From positions 64,770 to 128,769 of the forward strand of contig JAUJOY010000001.1 in NCBI GenBank assembly GCA_030447385.1: a stretch of DNA of 64,000 bases. The letters are read 5' to 3'. Source of the DNA: Mycobacteriales bacterium (GTDB taxonomy: Bacteria; Actinomycetota; Actinomycetes; Mycobacteriales; SCTD01). Positions 57,624-64,000 of this stretch are shown in pieces; the first letter of the stretch is position 1, and every line of letters starts with the position of its first letter. The notes under the pieces are model-generated. The model worked only from the letters and a program-made list of their open reading frames with translations. It was not told where the DNA came from and did no database searches. Both the position numbers and the translations under genes were made by a program.

Positions 57624-58882
57624 GTGACGGAGCGGGCTGCCCAGGTGCTCGGGGCCGGCCACCCTCCGCTGGGGCGCGGCTACTGGCTGCTGTGGTCGTC
57701 CTCGACGCTGTCGAACGTCGCGGACGGGTCGTCAAGGTGGCCCTGCCGCTGGTGGCGGTCACGCTCGTGGACTCGCCGGCGCTCGTGGCGGGCGTGGCGT
57801 TCCTGGGGACGCTGCCGTGGCTGGTGTTCGCGCTTCCGGCCGGAGCCCTCGCGGACCGGGTGGACCGGCGCAGGTCGATGCTGGTCGCCAACCTCCTTCG
57901 CGCCGCCGTCGTCGCGATCCTCGTGCTGGTGGCGGTGCTCGGATGGACCTCTCTCGCCGCCCTCTACGCCGTCGCGCTCTGCCTCGGGATCGCCGAGGTC
58001 GTCTACGACACCTCCGCCCAGTCGATCCTGCCGCAGCTGATCGGGCGCGAGCAGCTGTCACGGGCGAACGGGCGCCTGCAGGCCGCCGAGCTCACGGCCA
58101 ACGAGTTCGTGGGGCCTCCCCTCGGGGGCGTGCTCGTCGCCACCGGCGCTGCCGTGGCCTTCGCGACGTCGTCCCTGCTCTGGGGCGGTTGCCGTGGGCG
58201 TCCTGCTGCTCGTACGCGGCCGCTTCCAGATCGTGCGCGAGCACCGCAGCAGCATGCGGGGCCGACGTCGCGGAGGGGCTGCGCTTCCTCTGGCGCTCCC
58301 GGCTGCTGCGCACCCTGGCCTTCATGACCGGGCAGTACAACCTCGCGACCAACGCCGCCTTCGCGGTCTTCGTGCTCTACGCCGTCGGACCCGGCTCCAG
58401 CCTCGACCTGTCGGAGGCGGGGTACGGGCTGCTGCTCGCCGCGCTCGCCGCGGGGGGACTGGCGGGGGCGCTGCTCGCCGAGCAGGTCGAGCGCCGGCTC
58501 GGCCGGTCGAGATCGCTGTCGCTCAGCGTCCTCGGAGGGGTCGTTCTCCTTGGCCACCCCAGCGTTGACGAGCTCGCCGCTCGTCGTCGGCGTCGGCTTC
58601 TTCGCAGGAGGGGCGGTGAGCGCGCTGTGGAACGTGATCGCGGTGTCGCTGCGTCAACGGGTCACGCCGGACGGAATGCTCGGCCGGGTCAACAGCGCCT
58701 ACCGGCTGTTCGCGTGGGGGACACGGCCGATCGGTGCCCTTGCCGGCGGCCTGCTCGGCCAGCTCCTCGGGCTGAGGGCCGTGTTCCTGATCAGCGCGGT
58801 GGTGGCGCTGTCCACGCTGCTCGGGATGATCGTCGTCAGGGAGGACACCATCCGGGCTGCTGAACGAGCGCAGCTGGGCTAG
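57624..58882 (+). pseudogene. MFS exporter, broken by several frameshifts
   Basis: A major-facilitator transporter of the enterobactin/macrolide-exporter type read in several frames. It starts at GTG 57624 ([12 protein letters not shown], then YWLLWSSSTLSNVADG). After a shift near 57727 it reads VVKVALPLVAVTLVDS, GVAFLGTLPWLVFALPAGAL and DRVDRRRSMLVANLLRAAV. Shifts near 58185 and 58250 lead to VAVGVLLLVRGRFQIV and ADVAEGLRFLWRSRLLRTL. A shift near 58545 leads to LTSSPLVVGVGFFAGGAV, NVIAVSLRQRVTPDGMLGR and SAYRLFAWGTRPIGALAGG. All twelve-helix landmarks are in order, so it was, or is, a whole gene. Several breaks are repaired by one G, suggesting sequence error. Confidence 0.8.
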
Positions 58883-58945
58883 CGAGCCCGGCCGTCGGGA
58901 AACCGGTCGGTGGGCGCCGAGGGGCCTGATCGAGCCCCTCCGGAG

Positions 58946-59009
58946 CGGTGATCTTCACCTTCTGGGGCGTCGGCACGCGTCACGAGCCCCGACAAGGGGA
59001 AGATCACCG
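58946..59009. terminator. inverted repeat between convergent genes
   Basis: CGGTGATCTTC at 58946-58956 and GAAGATCACCG at 58999-59009 are perfect 11-bp inverted copies 42 bases apart. Inside lie GGGGC/GCCCC and GTCGG/CCGAC. It separates the MFS gene from the convergent esterase gene, whose stop codon is the next triplet, so a bidirectional terminator is likely. Confidence 0.5.
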
Positions 59010-59927
59010 TCAGCTGCCGACCGGCACCGTGCGCAGGAAGTCCCAGACCACCCGGGTCGCGTCGACCGCGCCGTTGACCCGCCCGAACTCCGGCGCGAAC
59101 CAGGTGTGCCCGCCCCCGTCGATCGTGAGCAGGCGGACCGCCGTCCCTTCCGCGCAACCGGTCCAGGTCGTCGTGGTGAGCACCTCGCCGGGCTCGCGCG
59201 AGGCGGGCGAGGGGCAGGCGTTCAGCTCGGCCCAGCGCTGCACCACCTCCGGTGCGGGTGGTGAGGGCTGGGTCGCGCCGCCGGCGGTGGGTCCGCCGCC
59301 GTAGGGCACCAGGGGGTCAGCGGTGCCGTTGATCGCCAGGACCGAGACAGGATCCTTCGGCCGGCAGTCCGCCAGGACCATCGACCCGGACACCGACGCC
59401 AGCCCCGCGATCCGGTCGGACAGGTCGCAGCCCAGCTTGTGCGCCATGATGGCTCCACCGGAGAAGCCGACCGCGAAGACCCGGGCCGGGTCGACGTCCG
59501 CCGTGGCCGAGACGTCGTCGATCACGGCCTCGAGGAAGGCCACGTCGTCAGGTTGTGGCGGCCCGCCGTTCGGGCAGCAGTAGCCGCCGTTCCAGGTCCG
59601 GTTCACCCCTTCCGGGTAGGCGACGAGGAACCCCTCGGTGCCGGCGAGCCGGTCGAACTCGGTCACCCCCACCATCTGCTCCCCCGTGTTGCCCACCCCA
59701 TGCAGGACGAGGACCAGGGGGGCGGGGAGGGAGCGGTCCCGCGACGGCGGGGAGAAGAGGCGGTAGCCCCGCGAGAGCCCCTCGACGACGAGCTGCTTCT
59801 GCTGCACGGCCGGCCCGAGCGGTGCCCGCGGGCTGCTCTGCTCCGCGGATCCGCAGGCGACCACGAGGGCCACCAGGCAGAACCCCGAGATCCGGCGCGG
59901 ACCCGCTCGCCCGCGGCTTCTCGGCAT
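59010..59927 (-). CDS. LpqC-like lipoprotein esterase (PHB-depolymerase family)
   Basis: A 305-residue exported lipoprotein. The lipobox is in ISGFCLVALVVACGS, with the lipidated Cys near residue 25. The mature part is an alpha/beta hydrolase of the polyhydroxybutyrate-depolymerase/feruloyl-esterase group (Esterase_PHB): LVLVLHGVGNTGEQMVG (oxyanion), NGGYCCPNGGPPQPDDVAFL, FAVGFSGGAIMAHKLGCDL with the Ser nucleophile in GFSGG, VLAINGTADPLVPYGGG with the Asp, and DGGGHTWFAPEF with the His. The triad is complete. Mycobacterial LpqC is the closest named relative. ATG at 59927. Confidence 0.9.
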   Translation of the reverse strand: MPRSRGRAGPRRISGFCLVALVVACGSAEQSSPRAPLGPAVQQKQLVVEGLSRGYRLFSPPSRDRSLPAPLVLVLHGVGNTGEQMVGVTEFDRLAGTEGFLVAYPEGVNRTWNGGYCCPNGGPPQPDDVAFLEAVIDDVSATADVDPARVFAVGFSGGAIMAHKLGCDLSDRIAGLASVSGSMVLADCRPKDPVSVLAINGTADPLVPYGGGPTAGGATQPSPPAPEVVQRWAELNACPSPASREPGEVLTTTTWTGCAEGTAVRLLTIDGGGHTWFAPEFGRVNGAVDATRVVWDFLRTVPVGS

Positions 59928-60095
59928 GCCGAGGACAGTAACCGCGCAACAGCGCGCAGGCCGGGTCTCGCACCGGCGCCCCGGGAGGAGGCTGCTTCAG
60001 GCTGAGCGGTCGGCCGCCCCACCCCACGGCCGGATCCGCGTGGTAGGGGATGCTCACCCGCCAGCAGGACCGGCTCCCCAGCACCGGAGGACACC

Positions 60096-60605
60096 ATGCC
60101 CGGCACGATCGACGTCCTGGACGGGGGCACGCTGCTCGCGTTCTCCGTCGACGAGATGCTCAAGTACTCCGGGCCAGGCTCTCCCGGGGGTGTCGCGCAG
60201 GCCTTCAAGATCCTCGAGCTCGCCCTGCCGCTGCTCGACGACGCACCCCCGCAGCGCCGCGAGATCTCCGTGCGGACCGCCTTCGCCGGGCCGGGAGCGC
60301 GCGATGCGATCGAGCTCGTGACCCGCGCCGCGACCGGGGACCGCTACGTCGTCGACCCCGCCCTCGCCCGCTCCGAGCGAGGCCCGACCCTGGAGCGGTT
60401 CGTCTTCCGGCTCGGCTACCGCGATGCGTCGCTGACCCTCGTCGTGCGCGAGGGGATCGTGACGGAGGAGTTCTTCGAGCTCGCCAGCAGGGACGGCCGA
60501 TCCGTAAAGGAGGAGGCGCGCCTGGACCAGCTCAAGCTCGAGATGTTCGAGCAGGTGATGGGGCTGCCGGCGGCCGAGGTCTACGACGTGCTCGAGCAGG
60601 GCTGA
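60096..60605 (+). CDS. hypothetical protein
   Basis: A 169-residue cytosolic protein with a strong ribosome site (CGGAGG, ATG 60096). The sequence is well mixed and looks like a real folded protein: IDVLDGGTLLAFSVDEMLKY, GVAQAFKILELALPLLDD, REISVRTAFAGPGARDAIEL, LERFVFRLGYRDASLTLVVR and FEQVMGLPAAEVYDVLEQ. The N-terminus resembles formylmethanofuran/DUF-type FmdE-like or nucleoside-binding folds only vaguely, so I make no family claim. It stands between convergent LpqC-like and dehydrogenase genes and is co-directional with neither. Confidence 0.75.
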   Translation: MPGTIDVLDGGTLLAFSVDEMLKYSGPGSPGGVAQAFKILELALPLLDDAPPQRREISVRTAFAGPGARDAIELVTRAATGDRYVVDPALARSERGPTLERFVFRLGYRDASLTLVVREGIVTEEFFELASRDGRSVKEEARLDQLKLEMFEQVMGLPAAEVYDVLEQG

Positions 60606-60615
60606 CCGCCGGGGG

Positions 60616-61530
60616 TCAGTAGCCCGCCGACAGGTCGACGAGGCCGAGCAGCGGCTCCCCGGCGGCGAAGCGCCGCACGTTGTCGCTGATCCGACGCGAC
60701 AGCAGTGCCTGAGCGGCCTGCCAGGGATTGGCGGTGTGCGGCGTGAGCAGGCAGCGGGGGTGCTGCCAGAGCGGGTGACCCTCCGGCAGCGGTTCGGGAT
60801 CGGTCACGTCCAGGGCCGCGCCGCCGATGCTGCCGCTGTCGAGCGCCGCCACGAGAGCGTCGGTGTCCACGTGCCGGCCGCGCGCGACGTTGACCAGCCA
60901 CGCCTGCCCGTCCATGACCGCCAGCTGCCGCGCCCCGATCACCCGCTCGGTGTCCGGAGTCAGGGCCAGAGCGAGGAAGACCACCGCCGCCCCGGGAAGC
61001 ACGTCGTCGAGCCGGTCGAGGCCGACCGTCCGCGTGGCGCCGGGCACCTGCGCTGCCGGCTGCCGTCGCACGACGGTGGCCCGTACGCGGAAGGGGGCGA
61101 GCAGGTCGAGCAGCACGGCCGCGATGCCGCCGCCACCGAGCACGACGACCGGGGCGTCGTAGAGGGTCGTGCCGCCCTGCCGCCCCCACGAGGTGGCGCG
61201 CGCCCGCTCGGGCAGGTGCCGCAGGCCCGCGAGGGCCAGGGTCAGCGCGTGCTCGGCGGTCGGCTCGCTGTAGACGCCCTTGGCGCACGTCCACGTGCGG
61301 TCCGGATCGAGCACGCCGGCGTGCACGAACGCCTCGACGCCTGCGAACGGCAGCTGCACCCACCGGGCGCTGGGCGCCACCTGCAGGGCATGCTGCAGCT
61401 CGTCAGGCGCAGACGGCGCCAGCCAGACGAGCCCGTCGGGCTGGTCGGTGACCGCCACGACCGAGCCGCCGCCCGCGTGCACCGCGGCCGCGACCACCTC
61501 GGAGGGCTCAGGGGCGACCGCGATGCGCAT
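60616..61530 (-). CDS. D-isomer-specific 2-hydroxyacid dehydrogenase
   Basis: A 304-residue NAD(P)-dependent dehydrogenase. The nucleotide loop is VVVLGGGGIAAVLLDLLAPF near residue 131. The conserved Arg of the substrate site is in NVARGRHVDTDALVAAL near 221. The Glu follows in DVTDPEPLPEGHPLW and the catalytic His in LLTPHTANPWQAA near 270. Family members reduce or oxidise 2-hydroxyacids such as glyoxylate, phosphoglycerate or phosphite; the specific substrate cannot be decided. ATG at 61530 begins MRIAVAPEPSEVVAAA; upstream in-frame sequence lacks homology. It is divergent from the second S8 protease. Confidence 0.9.
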   Translation of the reverse strand: MRIAVAPEPSEVVAAAVHAGGGSVVAVTDQPDGLVWLAPSAPDELQHALQVAPSARWVQLPFAGVEAFVHAGVLDPDRTWTCAKGVYSEPTAEHALTLALAGLRHLPERARATSWGRQGGTTLYDAPVVVLGGGGIAAVLLDLLAPFRVRATVVRRQPAAQVPGATRTVGLDRLDDVLPGAAVVFLALALTPDTERVIGARQLAVMDGQAWLVNVARGRHVDTDALVAALDSGSIGGAALDVTDPEPLPEGHPLWQHPRCLLTPHTANPWQAAQALLSRRISDNVRRFAAGEPLLGLVDLSAGY

Positions 61531-61735
61531 CCGCGCACCATCGCATGCCGCGGACGGGCCGGCTGTTGACCGGGCAGGGGAGACCCGGGATCGTCCGGCC
61601 GGGGGGTGGGGATCCGTCCTCGACAGAGGTATCAGCGGGCCTGCGCGGCGCTCTGTCGGTCGGAAGTGCACGCAGACCAACGGGCTGCCGGTGTCGCCGG
61701 CGCCACCGACGGCAGACAGAGAGCGCGGGGCGACC

Positions 61736-63109
61736 ATGGCCAGGGATGCTGCGAACAGATCCACCACTCGGCTGCGAGCGTCGCGCTGGAGTGTTCCGCA
61801 CGTCGACCCGCGGGACGCGGCGCAGCGCCTCGCCGACCGCGAGAGCGTGCGGCGGCAGACCGTCGGGCTGGGGCGGGCACCGCAGCAGGACGCCTACCGC
61901 CGGGTGCTGCTCGGGGCCGTGCAGAGCCGGCGCGCCGAGCGAGACGACCTCCACGCGTTCCACCTGCTCGAGCGGCAGGGCTGCCCGGAGGTCGGGGTGG
62001 TCTGCGGCGAGCTCCTGGTGCGCTCGGAGGCCGCCCAGGACGATGCCCTGCTCGCCGCGCTCACGCCGTTCGGCTTCACCAGAATGACGCCCGTCGACGG
62101 GCTCGGCGGCCGGGTGCTGCGCCTGGCCGGCTGCGGCTCCGACATGGGCGCCCAGCGGCTGACCGACGCGGCCCGCTTCATCCGCACCGCTGGACACCAG
62201 GCGTCGGTCAACCACATCACCCCGCTCGGCCCGGTCATGAAGGGCCGCGGAGGTCCCGAGAGCACCCCCGTCACGCTGCCCTTCCCGGCACCGTCGGCGG
62301 ACGACGGCGCCGGGCAGCCGGTACGCGTGGCGGTCATCGACACCGGCATCAGCGCTCAGGAGCGTGCCGACGGCTGGCTGTCCGGACTCGCCCGCTCCGA
62401 CAACGAGGACCCGCTGGACAACCTGCCGCAGCCCAACGGCTTCCTCGACTTCGGGGCCGGGCACGGCACCTTCACCTCGGGGATCGTCCAGCAGGTCTGC
62501 CCGGACGGCGAGCTGGCCGTCTACTCCGCGGTCGACAGCGACGGCGTGGGGAGCGAGGCGGACGTCGCGTGCGAGATGGTGCGCGCCGTCCGCGAGGGCG
62601 CCAAGATCCTGAACCTCTCCCTCGGCGTGGCCACGGTCGACAACCAGCCGCTGCTCGCGATCGAGGTGGCGCTCGACCTCATCGCCGAGATGGACTCGGA
62701 GGTGCTGGTGTTCGCGGCGGCCGGCAATGACGGCACCGACGTGCCGTGCTGGCCGGCAGCCTCCAAGCGGGTCGTGGCCGTGGGCGCGCTGGCGCCCGAC
62801 CTGACCCCTGCCGCCTGGAGCAACCACGGGTTCTGGGTGGACTGCTCCACGGTCGCCGAGGGCATCGTCTCGACGTACGTCTCGGGGGACGAGTCGCCCG
62901 AGCTCGACCCGTGTCCCGACAGCTTCGGCCCCGACGCGTGGGCCGTGTGGAGCGGGACGTCCTTCGCCGCGCCGCAGGTGGCCGCAGCAGTGGCGCACGT
63001 CGCTCGGAAGGACGGGTGCCCGCCACGGGAGGCCTACCGGCGGCTGACGGCGGACTGCCGCACCCTGCCCGACTACGGCCGGGTGATCCCGCTGCTCCCC
63101 GGGACCTGA
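61736..63109 (+). CDS. S8 subtilisin-like protease
   Basis: A 457-residue protease without a signal peptide. ATG 61736 follows a purine-rich GAGAGCGCGGGG. The first 190 residues are a fore-domain with a CGELLVRSEAAQDDAL segment and an ending (GHQASVNHITPLGP) that resembles the IPAQLNHVLF end of the first S8 protein's fore-domain. The catalytic triad is Asp202 (VAVIDTGIS), His243 (AGHGTFTSGI) and Ser409 (SGTSFAAPQV), with the oxyanion Asn in FAAAGNDGTD. It lacks the NPFRA array. It is convergent with the CHAT gene 25 bp away, so a caspase-like protein and a subtilase lie side by side. Confidence 0.92.
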   Translation: MARDAANRSTTRLRASRWSVPHVDPRDAAQRLADRESVRRQTVGLGRAPQQDAYRRVLLGAVQSRRAERDDLHAFHLLERQGCPEVGVVCGELLVRSEAAQDDALLAALTPFGFTRMTPVDGLGGRVLRLAGCGSDMGAQRLTDAARFIRTAGHQASVNHITPLGPVMKGRGGPESTPVTLPFPAPSADDGAGQPVRVAVIDTGISAQERADGWLSGLARSDNEDPLDNLPQPNGFLDFGAGHGTFTSGIVQQVCPDGELAVYSAVDSDGVGSEADVACEMVRAVREGAKILNLSLGVATVDNQPLLAIEVALDLIAEMDSEVLVFAAAGNDGTDVPCWPAASKRVVAVGALAPDLTPAAWSNHGFWVDCSTVAEGIVSTYVSGDESPELDPCPDSFGPDAWAVWSGTSFAAPQVAAAVAHVARKDGCPPREAYRRLTADCRTLPDYGRVIPLLPGT

Positions 63110-63134
63110 GCCGCTCGTCGACGCCGTCGAGCTG

Positions 63135-64000
63135 TCATGCGGCCCCGAACGCGTTCCAGGCGCACCAGTTGACGAAGTCGCCCGGCTCGGCCAGGTCGAG
63201 CGTCGACCGGGCCGCGTGCAGGGCCTGCGCCAGCGTCCTGCCGGTCAGCGTGTGGTCGTGCAGGTCGCGCATGAAACCCACCGTCTCGACGTCGGGGACC
63301 ACCAGGATGCTGGCCACCAGACCGGCGGTGCCGCGCGTGAACAGCGCGCTGACGAAGCCCAGCATCTCGTCGCCCTCGTAGCCGACCTGCACGCCCGACT
63401 CGCAGGCCGCCAGCACCAGGCGGTGCGGTGCGTCGGCGCGGGCCGCGAGCTCGTGGACCGTGAGCCGGCCGCCGTGCAGCACGAGCGCGGAGAACATCGG
63501 GTTGTCCGCGCGCAGCAGGCCGTGACAGGCCAGGTGGGCCAGCGAGACGCCCTGCAGCGCAGCCGTCACCGCCTCCACCGTGCTGTGCGGCGGCAGCAGG
63601 ACCTCGGCCGCCGGATGCCGCTCGGCCAGGGCCGTGACCTCGGTGGCGGCACCTGGCAGACCGGGACCCGCGACCAGGGCGACCCGGTCGCTGGCGGCGG
63701 ACCGACGGGCGGTGCGCGCCCACAGGGCGGCCGACGGCGCGATCGTCGTCGGCGCGGTGTGCAGGCACGACCACGGCACCCCCGACAGGTCCGCGCTGGG
63801 CAGGACGACCAGCGGGACGTCCGGTCGAAGCGACAGCGGGCGCACCAGCAGCTCGACCAGGCGCAGCCGGGAGGCATCGGCGCTCGCGCGGGCGGCCGCC
63901 GCGGCCGCCGGCGAACGCGGCCGCGGCATGCGGCGAAGGGCGAACAGCAGTGCCTCGGCGGCTCGAACCGCCGCTGCCGTCGGGCCGAGCGGGACCAGCC
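63135..64000 (-). CDS. CHAT-domain caspase-like protease (5' end off window)
   Basis: The C-terminal CHAT domain (caspase HetF associated with TPRs). The frame is open to the right edge, encoding LVPLGPTAAAVRAAEALLF just before an internal ATG at 63929, so the N-terminus (probably TPR or STAND repeats) is outside. The domain has VPLVVLPSADLSGVPWSCLH, the catalytic His in LAHLACHGLLRADNP and the catalytic Cys in LVLAACESGVQVGYEGDE. It then continues with FVSALFTRGTAGLVASIL and ends in NWCAWNAFGAA. CHAT proteins are clan-CD proteases of bacterial cell-death and immune systems, including the type III-E CRISPR TPR-CHAT protein. Activation and substrate here are unknown. Confidence 0.92.
   Translation of the reverse strand, partial: LVPLGPTAAAVRAAEALLFALRRMPRPRSPAAAAAARASADASRLRLVELLVRPLSLRPDVPLVVLPSADLSGVPWSCLHTAPTTIAPSAALWARTARRSAASDRVALVAGPGLPGAATEVTALAERHPAAEVLLPPHSTVEAVTAALQGVSLAHLACHGLLRADNPMFSALVLHGGRLTVHELAARADAPHRLVLAACESGVQVGYEGDEMLGFVSALFTRGTAGLVASILVVPDVETVGFMRDLHDHTLTGRTLAQALHAARSTLDLAEPGDFVNWCAWNAFGAA

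Overview
The window is GC-rich DNA from an actinomycete. The evidence is strong G/C bias at third codon positions, frequent GTG starts, a WhiB regulator, two GAF-ANTAR sensors, a furA-katG pair, actinobacterial-type IS1380 and IS630 elements and DrrAB-type ABC genes. I cannot fix the genus from the sequence; the gene content would suit a soil or surface-dwelling actinomycete such as Geodermatophilales or Frankiales.

Layout. 1-5.3 kb: a PLD-nuclease/SF2-helicase/DUF3427 gene that runs off the left edge, then the 3' half of a tRNA-Arg(ACG) gene (an att-site scar), a decayed tyrosine integrase and an IS1380 remnant fused to it. 5.7-11.5 kb: signalling genes (two GAF-ANTAR proteins, a STAS protein), a 36-residue membrane peptide, a HAD-IB phosphatase, a secreted AMIN-like protein and a DUF695 protein. 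12-14.8 kb: katG with furA and its promoter. 15.7-17.3 kb: an IS1380 element with both inverted repeats. 18-21 kb: yceH, an amidohydrolase and whiB. 21.8-26.1 kb: a CsoR-family regulator with a redoxin, a membrane/hydrolase protein, a CcdA-like protein and a beta-propeller protein; two CsoR-like palindromes sit before csoR and the propeller gene. 26.6-29.9 kb: a CHAP/peptidoglycan-binding protein, a membrane-anchored sialidase-like propeller, a striking AT-rich palindrome and a small membrane protein. 29.9-32.4 kb: two IS630 elements abutting at a shared TA. 32.7-38.6 kb: an M23-like secreted protein, then the RNA-repair pair hen1-pnkp and a DUF72 gene.

38.6-48.7 kb holds a tightly packed five-gene operon: WGR-DUF4132, MoxR-type AAA ATPase, DUF5682, vWA and SWIM zinc finger. 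Its order matches Escherichia coli yehI-yehL-yehM-yehP-yehQ, a conserved set of unknown function. 48.9-51.6 kb: a UbiB/ABC1 kinase-like protein and a winged-helix protein. 51.6-57.5 kb: an S8 protease with an NPFRA pentapeptide array, translationally coupled to a cyclase-STAND-TPR protein, downstream of DrrAB-like ABC genes. 57.6-64 kb: a broken MFS exporter, an LpqC-like esterase, an unknown protein, a 2-hydroxyacid dehydrogenase, a second S8 protease and, convergent to it, a CHAT caspase-like protein cut by the right edge.

The right half is therefore rich in modules typical of NTP-dependent stress or immune systems: RNA repair, MoxR-vWA chaperone, STAND switch, subtilases and a caspase-like protease. 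A technical pattern affects the whole window. Many otherwise complete genes (hen1, pnkp, the MoxR ATPase, DUF4132, ABC ATPase, redoxin, CcdA-like, CHAP, MFS, IS1380 transposase) are each broken by single-base frameshifts, most of which are repaired by adding one G:C base in a short run. These look more like uncorrected sequencing or assembly indels than real gene decay, so several 'split' genes below are probably intact in the organism.
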